Below, one piece after another: positions 1 to 6,675 of a stretch of 9,275 nt of DNA (positions are counted from its first letter, which is position 1; each line of letters starts with the position of its first letter). A model generated the notes under the pieces. That model saw nothing but the letters and a program-made list of their open reading frames with translations. It did no database searches and was not told the DNA's origin. Position numbers and translations under genes: made by a program. The stretch is from assembly GCA_947628325.1 (NCBI GenBank), contig CANQZL010000050.1, positions 1 to 9,275 of the forward strand. The letters are read 5' to 3'. The DNA comes from an uncultured Bacilli bacterium. Its GTDB lineage: Bacteria; Bacillota_I; Bacilli_A; RF39; UBA660.

Positions 1-1
1 A

Positions 2-44
2 AAAATCTCTCAAATCCTTATAAACAAAGGGTTTGGGAGATTTT
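2..44 (-). terminator. Rho-independent terminator-like hairpin, possibly bidirectional
   Basis: Arms 2-17 and 29-44 (16 nt each) pair around an 11-nt loop. Read on the + strand the two imperfect positions (10/36 and 15/31) become U.G wobbles; on the - strand they are A/C mismatches. The - strand transcript leaves the stem into a run of at least five U at the window edge. It lies about 115 bases beyond the stop of the transglutaminase-like gene and is the only terminator seen for it. The wobble pattern suggests it may also serve a + strand gene to the left, outside the window. Confidence 0.6.
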
Positions 45-160
45 GTCTTTATAAAACTGATAAATTCAGGATTATAATTATATATATATTCTATTATATT
101 CTTATTGTAATATATTTATTTGTAATTTAAAATATTTTTTTACCTAGAGAGTGTAAAGTA
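45..160. other. AT-rich 3' flank without visible gene
   Basis: 116 bases of near-pure A/T between the stop of the transglutaminase-like gene and the edge hairpin. I see no ORF, RNA or strong structure. Confidence 0.5.
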
Positions 161-1687
161 TTATTTTTTATCTTTAGTTAGAATTTTATTTCTTTTATTT
201 TTCATAGCATTATTTACAACTAAGTGTGATGCTATCATAAGTAAAGCTAAATTTAGAGTTATTCTAAGTCCTTTAGTCATAACCATAGTTGACGTTTTAA
301 AGTTTCTTCTTACTTGGATTATATCTCCATCTTTTATATAACCTATATTTATAATATCATTTTGAATATCAACAGGCATATTTTCTGGAGTATATCCTAA
401 TTGAGCATATTTATCAAAATCAAAACTATAACTAAATAAGGCATTTTCTCTATTTTTATTAAAGAAGTCCATAGCTGTTGAAGTTTGTAAATCTACTATA
501 TTACCATATTCATCTACTCCCATAGGATTTTCATCTAAAGTAGCCAAGTCATAACATTTATCTTCAACAACATTCCAAGTATGATTATTACCAATTACTC
601 TATAGTTATCTAAACCCATTCTATTAGCTAAAGCTTGAAATAAACAAGTATAATTAGTACATACTCCCATTCCTGAAGCAAATACTGCTGTAAAAGGATA
701 TTCATTATATTGTATAATACTTATATCTTTTTGTTCAGTATCATAAATCATATTATTTAAAAGGTATATAGATATATTTCTTATTTTTTCTTCATCAGTT
801 TCTCCATAAGGAATCTCATATTGAACAGCATAATCTAATTTATCAATAATATATCCTAATAATTCTTTTTCTTCTTTAGAAAAATTTGATTTTTCTAAAG
901 TCTCTTTATCTAACCAAACAGCTCCATATTCTAAAGTACTTAATTGTTTTAATTTTTTTAGTTTAGTTAAATATTGAGGATTTTTAACATTACTACATCC
1001 TATTATTGTTAGATTTTCTAAGTTACTACACTTAGCTATCTCTTTCATATCTATAAAGACTTCTCCACGTATATGTAAACTTTTTAATTGTTTAGGATTT
1101 TTAAATATTATATTTCTTGTATTACTTGCCCAAATACTCACTTCTTCTGCTTCATAAGGTATAGCCATATAATTACCATTAACAGTAGTTCCATAAGTTT
1201 GAAGTTTCTTTATAGTATTAGGTAATTTATCAAAGTTATTAATTGTACAATTATTAAATGTTATATCAGTCAAGTTTTGATTATGTTCTAATTGCATCGC
1301 ATTAATTTCCATATTATTTATTACCAAAGTTTTTAAGTTTTTTAATTGTCTTAAATCTTCTAAATAATTATTAGATAAAGGTCCTTCTATTATTAATTCT
1401 TCTATAGAATCTAAACTTTTTAAAGTTATTTCTCCTACTTTATTTTCGATAATTTTTCTTATATCTTCATTCATAAAAGCTATTAAACTATGTTCTTTAT
1501 CATAATTTTCTTGTTCAATAAATATTTCATTATTATATAAATCTTCTTGAGTAAAAGGTATTCTAGAACTTTTTATATGTACTTTAGCTTCCATAGCTGC
1601 TGAAGTTATAGTTCCTGCAACTAAAATAATGGAAACAGTTCTAACTAAATTATGTTTTCTTCTTAATATTTCTCGTAATTTATCCAT
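161..1687 (-). CDS. Membrane-anchored leucine-rich-repeat / transglutaminase-like protein
   Basis: A 508-aa protein. Residues ~14-34 form a hydrophobic segment after a basic N-terminus, so a signal anchor. Residues ~85-250 contain degenerate leucine-rich repeats (ENLTIIGCSNV, LKTLVINNMEI). A transglutaminase-like (papain-fold) core follows at ~300-390, with Cys343 in GVCTNYTCLF, His369 in NNHTWNVV and Asp380 in CYDLA forming the expected Cys-His-Asp triad. A second membrane segment (~472-492) is followed by a lysine-rich tail, so both ends are probably cytoplasmic and the LRR/enzyme part external. In bacteria this fold is more often a cysteine protease or peptide-processing enzyme than a true cross-linker; the substrate is unknown. 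ATG 1687 is preceded by AGAGGGG at 5-nt spacing. The gene has its own strong promoter. The triad is intact, so activity is plausible. Domain call fairly sure, role not. Confidence 0.85.
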   Translation of the reverse strand: MDKLREILRRKHNLVRTVSIILVAGTITSAAMEAKVHIKSSRIPFTQEDLYNNEIFIEQENYDKEHSLIAFMNEDIRKIIENKVGEITLKSLDSIEELIIEGPLSNNYLEDLRQLKNLKTLVINNMEINAMQLEHNQNLTDITFNNCTINNFDKLPNTIKKLQTYGTTVNGNYMAIPYEAEEVSIWASNTRNIIFKNPKQLKSLHIRGEVFIDMKEIAKCSNLENLTIIGCSNVKNPQYLTKLKKLKQLSTLEYGAVWLDKETLEKSNFSKEEKELLGYIIDKLDYAVQYEIPYGETDEEKIRNISIYLLNNMIYDTEQKDISIIQYNEYPFTAVFASGMGVCTNYTCLFQALANRMGLDNYRVIGNNHTWNVVEDKCYDLATLDENPMGVDEYGNIVDLQTSTAMDFFNKNRENALFSYSFDFDKYAQLGYTPENMPVDIQNDIINIGYIKDGDIIQVRRNFKTSTMVMTKGLRITLNLALLMIASHLVVNNAMKNKRNKILTKDKK

Positions 1688-1693
1688 AAAAAC

Positions 1694-1772
1694 CCCTCTT
1701 TTTCATGCCATATTATATCTATAAGATGCGATTAAGTCAAAATTTGCTATATATAAATCATAAAAAAGAGGG
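1694..1772 (-). repeat. 10-bp inverted repeat enclosing the promoter and masking the ribosome binding site
   Basis: CCCTCTTTTT (1694-1703) and AAAAAGAGGG (1763-1772) are perfect inverted repeats around a 59-base interval containing the promoter. The 1694-1703 arm includes the ribosome binding site of the transglutaminase-like gene. In RNA reading through from fic the arms could pair and hide that site, with GTTTTT following the stem. RNA starting at the gene's own promoter lacks the 1763-1772 arm and cannot fold this way. No separate terminator is visible after fic. The arrangement is seen; the regulatory role is inferred. Confidence 0.45.
1712..1740 (-). promoter_or_regulatory. Sigma-A-type promoter of the LRR/transglutaminase gene
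   Basis: TTGACT (1735-1740), 17-bp spacer, TATAAT (1712-1717) on the - strand: near-consensus. Predicted start at about 1704-1706 gives a leader of only ~18 nt carrying GAGGGG before ATG 1687. Confidence 0.85.
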
Positions 1773-1780
1773 ATATATCA

Positions 1781-2773
1781 TTAATCTTTGTAATACATTT
1801 GATTACTACTATTAGGTTTATCAGGAATTGTCAATTTAATTAACCCTTGTTTTATAGCTGGATGTAAGTATTGATTTCTTAATGTATTTTTAGATTTTAT
1901 ATTTAATTTTCTCATTATTTCATTTGCACTCAAAGGAATATTTTTCTCTAAGCATTCTAATAATTTATTTATATTAATTGTTTCTTGATTAATTGGTATA
2001 CTTGGAGTAGCTAATGCTTCGTCTAATGTTTCATCTATCATTTTAAGCATAAATTCAATAAATTCTGTAGATTCTCCTTTATTATTACAATTAGCTATAG
2101 CTTTATAATATCCATTTTGATATTTATGTATTCTTGATTCTATTGGCAAATATTCAAATATATTTTTCCATTTATAAAGTAATAAATTTTGCCATAATCT
2201 AGCAGTTCTACCATTACCATCACTAAAAGGATGAATAAGTACAAATTCATAATGAAATACACTTGATAGTATTAATGGATGGATTTTATCTTTATTTTCA
2301 TTTAGCCAATCAAATAACTGAGTCATTAAATTATTAACCATTTCAGGAGGTGGACACATAAATATACATTTTTTTCCATCAAAAACTCCTTCATTACCTT
2401 TCCTAAACTCTCCAGATTCTTCTATTGTTAAATAAGTCATTACACCATGTATTCTTTTTAAATCTTTAATACTAAAAGGATTAACCTCATTAATCATTTC
2501 ATAAGCATTATAAGCATTTTTAACTTCTTGAATATCTTTTTTAGAACCTAAAACCATTTTTCCATCAATAACATCTTTAACTTGTTCTGGTGTTAGTTTA
2601 TTATTTTCTATTGCAAGAGAAGAATATATAGAATTAATTTTGGCTTGTTTTCTTAAATAAGGTTTTTTATTTAAATTAGAAAAATCATCTAATTTTGTTA
2701 CTTTTTCAGAAATATTGGCAACCATTGTTAACATATGTTGCGTAATTTCAAATGGTGGATTATACTTTTCCAT
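1781..2773 (-). CDS. Fic-domain protein (class II, N-terminal inhibitory helix), putative AMP-transferase
   Basis: The 330-aa protein carries the full Fic active-site motif HPFSDGNGRTAR at residues 181-192; His181 is the catalytic base and the GNGR loop binds nucleotide phosphates. An inhibitory motif of the (S/T)xxxE(G/N) type is present as SLAIEN at 52-57, with Glu56 expected to block ATP. This marks a class II Fic with built-in autoinhibition. The CIFMCPPPEMV stretch (~136-146) fits the flap that docks the target. The C-terminus (~270-325, LSANEIMRKLNIKSKNTLRN) looks like a winged-helix DNA-binding domain, common in this class and consistent with autoregulation. Family members transfer AMP from ATP to Ser/Thr/Tyr of target proteins; the target here is unknown. 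ATG 2773 is chosen over the in-frame GTG 2782, because AGAGGT (2781-2786) is its ribosome binding site and overlaps that GTG. It has its own promoter with upstream repeats. Confidence 0.93.
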   Translation of the reverse strand: MEKYNPPFEITQHMLTMVANISEKVTKLDDFSNLNKKPYLRKQAKINSIYSSLAIENNKLTPEQVKDVIDGKMVLGSKKDIQEVKNAYNAYEMINEVNPFSIKDLKRIHGVMTYLTIEESGEFRKGNEGVFDGKKCIFMCPPPEMVNNLMTQLFDWLNENKDKIHPLILSSVFHYEFVLIHPFSDGNGRTARLWQNLLLYKWKNIFEYLPIESRIHKYQNGYYKAIANCNNKGESTEFIEFMLKMIDETLDEALATPSIPINQETININKLLECLEKNIPLSANEIMRKLNIKSKNTLRNQYLHPAIKQGLIKLTIPDKPNSSNQMYYKD

Positions 2774-2802
2774 TAATATCACCTCTTTTAATTATTAAAT
2801 AT

Positions 2803-2831
2803 ATTATACTATAATTCCCTTTAATAATCAA
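2803..2831 (-). promoter_or_regulatory. Promoter of the fic gene
   Basis: TTGATT (2826-2831), 17-bp spacer, TATAAT (2803-2808) on the - strand. Predicted start is near 2796, giving a leader of ~23 nt with AGAGGT before ATG 2773. The -35 box lies 5 bp from the first of three 11-bp repeats. Confidence 0.8.
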
Positions 2832-2836
2832 TATGA

Positions 2837-2869
2837 CTTGCTCAAAACTTGCTCAAAACTTACTTAAAA
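2837..2869 (-). repeat. Three tandem 11-bp direct repeats upstream of the fic -35 box
   Basis: CTTGCTCAAAA occurs at 2837-2847 and 2848-2858, exactly adjacent, followed by CTTACTTAAAA at 2859-2869 with two changes (+ strand notation). The 11-bp period puts the copies on about the same face of the helix. Relative to the predicted start (~2796) they centre near -46, -57 and -68, an activator-type position, though a repressor is possible. The Fic protein's own winged-helix domain is one candidate ligand; this is inference. Confidence 0.7.
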
Positions 2870-2885
2870 AAATTTAAGGATTACT

Positions 2886-2907
2886 AAAAAAAAGACCAAT
2901 GGTCTTT
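2886..2907 (-). terminator. Rho-independent terminator overlapping the stop codon of the 448-aa gene
   Basis: AAAGACC / GGTCTTT stem (2891-2897 and 2901-2907, 3-nt loop) followed on the - strand by eight U (2886-2893, partly shared with the stem). The stop codon TAA (2906-2908) lies at the base of the stem. Confidence 0.85.
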
Positions 2908-4252
2908 ACTTTTTAATAAAAGGAACAACATTATTAGTACATACTAATACTGGAGTATCTCCTAATATTATTTTTTTATACATTTGATAACGAGGATCTT
3001 CTTGATAGCTATCCAACATATTAGCAATTTCTATATCATCAGTTAAATCATAATAAGTACTTACAAATAATAATTTTTTATATAATATATCTTCCGTATA
3101 TTCATATTTTCCTTCAAAAACATCCTTTATAAAGAATAATGCTTCTTTTTGCCAGAATTCATATGCTTCTTTAATACTCTCTTCTTCTTGAACAGCCATT
3201 AAGTTATCATCTAAGACATCATTAAGTTTATCTTCATCAAATAAAGATAAACTTATATCATCAAATACATAAAGTATTCTAGCTTTAGCTCTTTGTAGTT
3301 CTTCATCTATTCCATATTTTCCCATAAATTCATCTATTTTTTTAATATAAAGTAACCAAAAAGTCATGTCTAAATCTTGAGTAGGAATATATACAGGGTA
3401 TAAAACATTTTCTTCATCTCTTTGTATATAATCTTGTTTAAATTCCAATAGTAATCCATCATACATAGCAGTTATATCATTAGCTATTTTAGAACTTGAA
3501 AGTAATCTTTCATCAAAGATAGCATAATGATACATATTATAGAAAAATACTGATACATCAAAATCAATATCTTCGTCATCACAAAGATCTAAGTCAATAG
3601 GACATTCAGGAAACTCTATTTCATCTTCAATTAATCCTGTAGCTTCCATTTCATATTTTCTAAGCTCTTCTGTTCCCTTAGTATAAATACGTCCAAAAAA
3701 ATCATTTCTTTTTAGCAACATTTTTTTAATATATTCTTTACTTTTCTCAATATCTTGACCTTTTACTAATTGAAAATAATAATCTTCTAAATTATCTTCA
3801 TCTTCTTTTAATTTTCTTAATTCTCCAATAATAGTTTTAATAGATAAAATATCTCTTTCATCATTATTTAATTCTTGAATAAAAGGCCACCAATCAGCAA
3901 GTTCTTCTTTTTCTTCTTCTAAAGCCTTTAAATCTATGACATCACCTATATTGTATTCATCCTTTAATTTAATTTTATTATCTTCAACATAAAAGTATTT
4001 ACCATAACTTTTAATAAATTTTTCTACTTCTTTATTTACATCAAAGTTATTTAAAACATATAAATTACTAAACAAAAGTCCTTTAACAGAATTATTTCTA
4101 ACATCCATAACTCTTTTTTCAATATTTTTATTATATTTTACTAAAGCTTCAATATCTATTTCTTTTCTATTTTCTAAAAGTAAAACAAAGTAAAAAGCAT
4201 ATAATGTTGAAAAAGAAAAAGGTAATCCTTTATCGACAGCTAATTTTTGCAT
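2906..4252 (-). CDS. Uncharacterised acidic protein, paralogue of its upstream neighbour
   Basis: 448 aa; I recognise no domain family. It is predicted soluble and acidic, with long charged helices (~100-180) and one short hydrophobic stretch near the N-terminus (STLYAFYFVLLLE, ~15-27). The C-terminal half is clearly related to the 459-aa protein encoded immediately upstream: YPVYIPTQDL (285-294), LLYIKKIDEFMGKYG (~300-314), KARILYVFDD (~323-332) and LLFVSTYYDLTDD (~394-406), then YKKIILGDTPVL (~425-436), all recur there in the same order. The N-terminal region aligns as well, but this copy starts ~15 residues later. ATG 4252 follows GGGGG (4259-4263) at 6-nt spacing. It lies 71 bases beyond the neighbour's stop, with a terminator between, so the two are probably transcribed separately. 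No function can be assigned; expression is suggested by its good terminator. Confidence 0.85.
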   Translation of the reverse strand: MQKLAVDKGLPFSFSTLYAFYFVLLLENRKEIDIEALVKYNKNIEKRVMDVRNNSVKGLLFSNLYVLNNFDVNKEVEKFIKSYGKYFYVEDNKIKLKDEYNIGDVIDLKALEEEKEELADWWPFIQELNNDERDILSIKTIIGELRKLKEDEDNLEDYYFQLVKGQDIEKSKEYIKKMLLKRNDFFGRIYTKGTEELRKYEMEATGLIEDEIEFPECPIDLDLCDDEDIDFDVSVFFYNMYHYAIFDERLLSSSKIANDITAMYDGLLLEFKQDYIQRDEENVLYPVYIPTQDLDMTFWLLYIKKIDEFMGKYGIDEELQRAKARILYVFDDISLSLFDEDKLNDVLDDNLMAVQEEESIKEAYEFWQKEALFFIKDVFEGKYEYTEDILYKKLLFVSTYYDLTDDIEIANMLDSYQEDPRYQMYKKIILGDTPVLVCTNNVVPFIKK

Positions 4253-4271
4253 ATTAATCCCCCATTGGTAA

Positions 4272-4283
4272 ATTATAATATCA
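4272..4283 (-). promoter_or_regulatory. Possible -10 element for the 448-aa gene
   Basis: On the - strand TGaTATTAT (4275-4283, extended -10) overlaps TATAAT (4272-4277). No convincing -35 box at 17 bp. The upstream gene's terminator (4301-4344) leaves little other room, so if this gene is not expressed by read-through its promoter must be here. Confidence 0.4.
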
Positions 4284-4300
4284 TATATTTATTATTTTTT

Positions 4301-4344
4301 AAATAAAAAATATCTTATTATAGTTATTCAAATAATAAGATATT
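4301..4344 (-). terminator. Terminator of the 459-aa gene, stem inside the 3' end of the coding region
   Basis: A perfect 12-bp stem AATATCTTATTA (4309-4320) / TAATAAGATATT (4333-4344) with a 12-nt loop, followed on the - strand by TTTTTTATTT (4301-4310). The stop codon (4324-4326) lies in the loop. The stem is AU-rich. A T-rich run also flanks it on the other side, so it could act both ways. Confidence 0.75.
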
Positions 4345-5703
4345 CTTTTTATTTTTAAAACTTAATGTAGGATGATTGCCTATTATTATCTTTTTATATT
4401 CTTGATACTCAGGATATTCTTTATATTCACTTAAACTATCTAAGACTTTTTCATCTTCTGTAATATCATAGTATGTAGAAATAAATAATAATTTTTTTAA
4501 TTTTCTATTACTGTCTTTTTCTGCCGTAAAAACTTCTTTTATAAAATAGTATATAAGAGTTTTATAAATTTGATAATCTTCTTGAATATTTATATTATTT
4601 AAATCATTCTTATTTTCTAAGATATCTATATAAAGGTCTAATCTTTTACTATCAATAAGTTGTAGTGGATAAGAATCTAACATATATAATAATCTACTCT
4701 TAGTATATAATAATTCTTTATTATCATATTTTTTTATATATTCATCTATTTTCTTTATATATTTTAAGTAAAAATATAATATAAAGTTAGGTCTTGGTAC
4801 ATAGATAGGATATGGTATTTCATCAAATGTTTGTACTTTTTCTTCTGATTTAAAAACTATATTATTTGATATTGCTACTATATCATCATTTATTTTAGTA
4901 TTTACTAAGGATTTATTATCATAAATAGCATATTGAAGTGGCATAGAAAGTATTTCTTCTATATTTGCTTTAGATAGTTCATCTTGTTCTTTAGATGCCA
5001 TATATACAGGAAATTCTGTATAATCTTCATCTATCCAAGAACATATATAGTATTTTAAACACTCATATTTCCCTTTTTCATTAATCTTTATATGAAAGTC
5101 TTGTCTTAGTAATAAAAGTTCTCTAATTTGTTTTTTTATTTCTTCATTATCTTCATCTTGAACTAATTTTATATATAATTGTTCTAATTTTTCTTCAACA
5201 TTTTTCTGTAAATTATAAAGTTCTTTATAAGGTTTTTCAATTCCTAGAAAATCTAAAGTTTCTTTTTTTATATTGGGATAAAAATGTAATTTTCTTTTAC
5301 TTGCTTCTTTATCTATTAATTTTTCAAGTATTTCTAAAGAAACTATTTCTTTAAGTGAGATAGAATTTTCATCAACTTCAAATAATTCCCCATATATATC
5401 TAGAAATCTTATTAATTCAGTTTTTCTATTAATTTCTAACTGTTCTTCCTTATTTTTAAGTCTTAAAAATTGTTCATATTCTTTTTCTGTTTTAAAATAA
5501 CTTTTACTAATTGGAGTTTTTAAGAATTCTTCATTTTCTAATATACAATAACTATCTATTAAGTCATAATTTACTTTTCTTTTATCTTCTAATAATAGTA
5601 AATAGAAAAATAAGCATAATGTAGTATAGTTATAAGATAGAGGCAAATTATTATATAAATAAGAAGCTCTTATTATATTATTTAATCTTGCTTTTCTATT
5701 CAT
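4324..5703 (-). CDS. Uncharacterised protein, paralogue of the 448-aa neighbour
   Basis: 459 aa, no recognised family. A short hydrophobic segment lies at ~25-38 (YTTLCLFFYLLLLE), aligned with the equivalent stretch of the downstream protein. A charged helical middle (~155-200, NVEEKLEQLYIKL) may form coiled coil. The conserved C-terminal half contains YPIYVPRPNF (298-307), LKYIKKIDEYIKKYD (~313-327), KSRLLYMLD (~335-343), LLFISTYYDITED (~405-417) and EYKKIIIGNHPTL (~435-447), matching the neighbour in order and spacing. No signal peptide and no enzyme-like motif is evident. ATG 5703 has a strong GGGAGGAGA ribosome binding site (5708-5716). It has its own extended -10 promoter and ~90-nt leader. 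The pair looks like an old tandem duplication, now well diverged. Lysine- and isoleucine-rich composition matches the surrounding genes, so recent transfer is not indicated. Confidence 0.87.
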   Translation of the reverse strand: MNRKARLNNIIRASYLYNNLPLSYNYTTLCLFFYLLLLEDKRKVNYDLIDSYCILENEEFLKTPISKSYFKTEKEYEQFLRLKNKEEQLEINRKTELIRFLDIYGELFEVDENSISLKEIVSLEILEKLIDKEASKRKLHFYPNIKKETLDFLGIEKPYKELYNLQKNVEEKLEQLYIKLVQDEDNEEIKKQIRELLLLRQDFHIKINEKGKYECLKYYICSWIDEDYTEFPVYMASKEQDELSKANIEEILSMPLQYAIYDNKSLVNTKINDDIVAISNNIVFKSEEKVQTFDEIPYPIYVPRPNFILYFYLKYIKKIDEYIKKYDNKELLYTKSRLLYMLDSYPLQLIDSKRLDLYIDILENKNDLNNINIQEDYQIYKTLIYYFIKEVFTAEKDSNRKLKKLLFISTYYDITEDEKVLDSLSEYKEYPEYQEYKKIIIGNHPTLSFKNKKNILLFE

Positions 5704-5798
5704 TTATTCTCCTCCCTTCAGTATATTAAGTTATCTATTTTTTATAGTGCTTTAAACTAGTTTGATTACCTAAATAGAAGATAATTTCTTATATATAC

Positions 5799-5807
5799 AT
5801 TATAGCA
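5799..5807 (-). promoter_or_regulatory. Extended -10 promoter of the 459-aa gene
   Basis: TGcTATAAT on the - strand (TATAAT 5799-5804, TG at 5806-5807). No good -35 box at 17 bp, as is usual for extended -10 promoters. Predicted start ~5792, leader ~90 nt. The leader includes a palindrome AAACTAGTTT (5754-5763) of unknown meaning. Confidence 0.6.
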
Positions 5808-5823
5808 CTTTTTTTAGTCATTT

Positions 5824-5848
5824 AAAAAACACTAGGTAAATCTAGTGT
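5824..5848 (-). terminator. Rho-independent terminator after the CmpB-family gene
   Basis: ACACTAG (5829-5835) / CTAGTGT (5842-5848) with a 6-nt loop, then six U on the - strand (5824-5829). It starts two bases after the stop codon at 5850-5852. Confidence 0.88.
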
Positions 5849-5849
5849 C

Positions 5850-6512
5850 TTATTTAGAATTAACTTCTTTAGCATTATTATATATTCTATCTAAGTATTC
5901 ATCAGTATAATGTTTATCTAAATATGTTTCTAATATATTACTAGCTTCTATATTTTCTTTTCTTTCTTTTTGTCTATAAGTTGCGGCAATTGATATTGAA
6001 CAATCGAATATTAACATTATACTAACTATTATAGATAATATTTGGACTGTTTTTAAATCTATTAAATGTTTATGTTTTTTTAATTGAGGATAAATTAATA
6101 AGCAAAATACTATAAATAGTAATCCCCATAAAGCCGCCATTGATAAGCTAGTTCGTCCATTAAAATTAAATTTCATATATGAATAGTTCCAAGATACTGT
6201 TCCCCATATTTTCTCTTGTAAAAAGGAAAAAATGTATTCAACTAATCCTCCTAAAAAGGATGCTATTAAAAAGATAATTAGTAATTTTTTAAAATTAGTA
6301 TTTTTATCAATATTTACTTTACGAGCAAATAAGTAAAAGACAATTAATCCAACACCATAAACAGGAATTAATGGTCCATATATTAAACCTTGTCTTAAAG
6401 CCCAATGTCCCCTAAAAAGCATTAGTAAGTTTTCATAAATAAAACCCGAAAAACTCCCATATATAAATAACCAAACAAATATAATATAATTTTTTAATCC
6501 CTTTTTTTCCAT
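5850..6512 (-). CDS. CmpB-family multi-pass membrane protein (putative ABC transporter permease)
   Basis: 220 aa. The N-terminal half has the family's signature run: FSGFIYENLLMLFRG (~21-35) followed by RQGLIYGPLIPVYGVG (40-55), as in proteins annotated 'putative ABC transporter permease, CmpB type' (Pfam PF06541). Membrane segments are visible at ~10-30, ~45-63, ~76-98, ~125-142 and ~157-177, followed by a charged soluble tail (~180-220). It is close to the usual family size. The transporter name rests on family annotation; no ATPase or binding protein is adjacent, and the biochemical role is not established. ATG 6512 is preferred over the in-frame GTG 6524, because AGGTGG (6521-6526) overlaps that GTG and sits 8 nt before the ATG. 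Monocistronic, with its own promoter and terminator. Confidence 0.88.
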   Translation of the reverse strand: MEKKGLKNYIIFVWLFIYGSFSGFIYENLLMLFRGHWALRQGLIYGPLIPVYGVGLIVFYLFARKVNIDKNTNFKKLLIIFLIASFLGGLVEYIFSFLQEKIWGTVSWNYSYMKFNFNGRTSLSMAALWGLLFIVFCLLIYPQLKKHKHLIDLKTVQILSIIVSIMLIFDCSISIAATYRQKERKENIEASNILETYLDKHYTDEYLDRIYNNAKEVNSK

Positions 6513-6568
6513 ACTACTTACCACCTATTTATAAATAATTTATTGAATTATTTCGTTAAGTGCCTGTT

Positions 6569-6597
6569 ATTATACCATTTTTTTCTAATACTTCAAA
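6569..6597 (-). promoter_or_regulatory. Promoter of the CmpB-family gene
   Basis: TGgTATAAT extended -10 (TATAAT 6569-6574, TG at 6576-6577), with TTTGAA (6592-6597) at 17 bp or TTGAAG (6591-6596) at 16 bp as -35. Predicted start ~6562, leader ~50 nt. Confidence 0.72.
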
Positions 6598-6640
6598 TTT
6601 TGCTTAATTATTTATGCTTTTTTTCACTTTTATAATATCG

Positions 6641-6667
6641 AAAAAAAGAACTTTTGACAAGTTCTTT
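6641..6667 (-). terminator. Rho-independent terminator of the 369-aa gene
   Basis: Perfect 9-bp stem AAAGAACTT (6645-6653) / AAGTTCTTT (6659-6667), 5-nt loop, then a U run on the - strand (6641-6647). It begins 8 bases after the stop codon. Confidence 0.88.
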
Positions 6668-6675
6668 AATATAAA

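Noticed and set aside
2774..2782. GTG start extending Fic by three residues
   Set aside because: The GTG overlaps the AGAGGT ribosome binding site that serves ATG 2773.
5745..5810. AGTGCT / AGCACT inverted repeat around the 459-aa gene's leader
   Set aside because: Only 6 bp pair, the arms are ~50 bases apart and the flanks repeat directly instead of inverting.
6513..6524. GTG start extending the CmpB-family protein by four residues
   Set aside because: The GTG lies in the AGGTGG ribosome binding site of ATG 6512.
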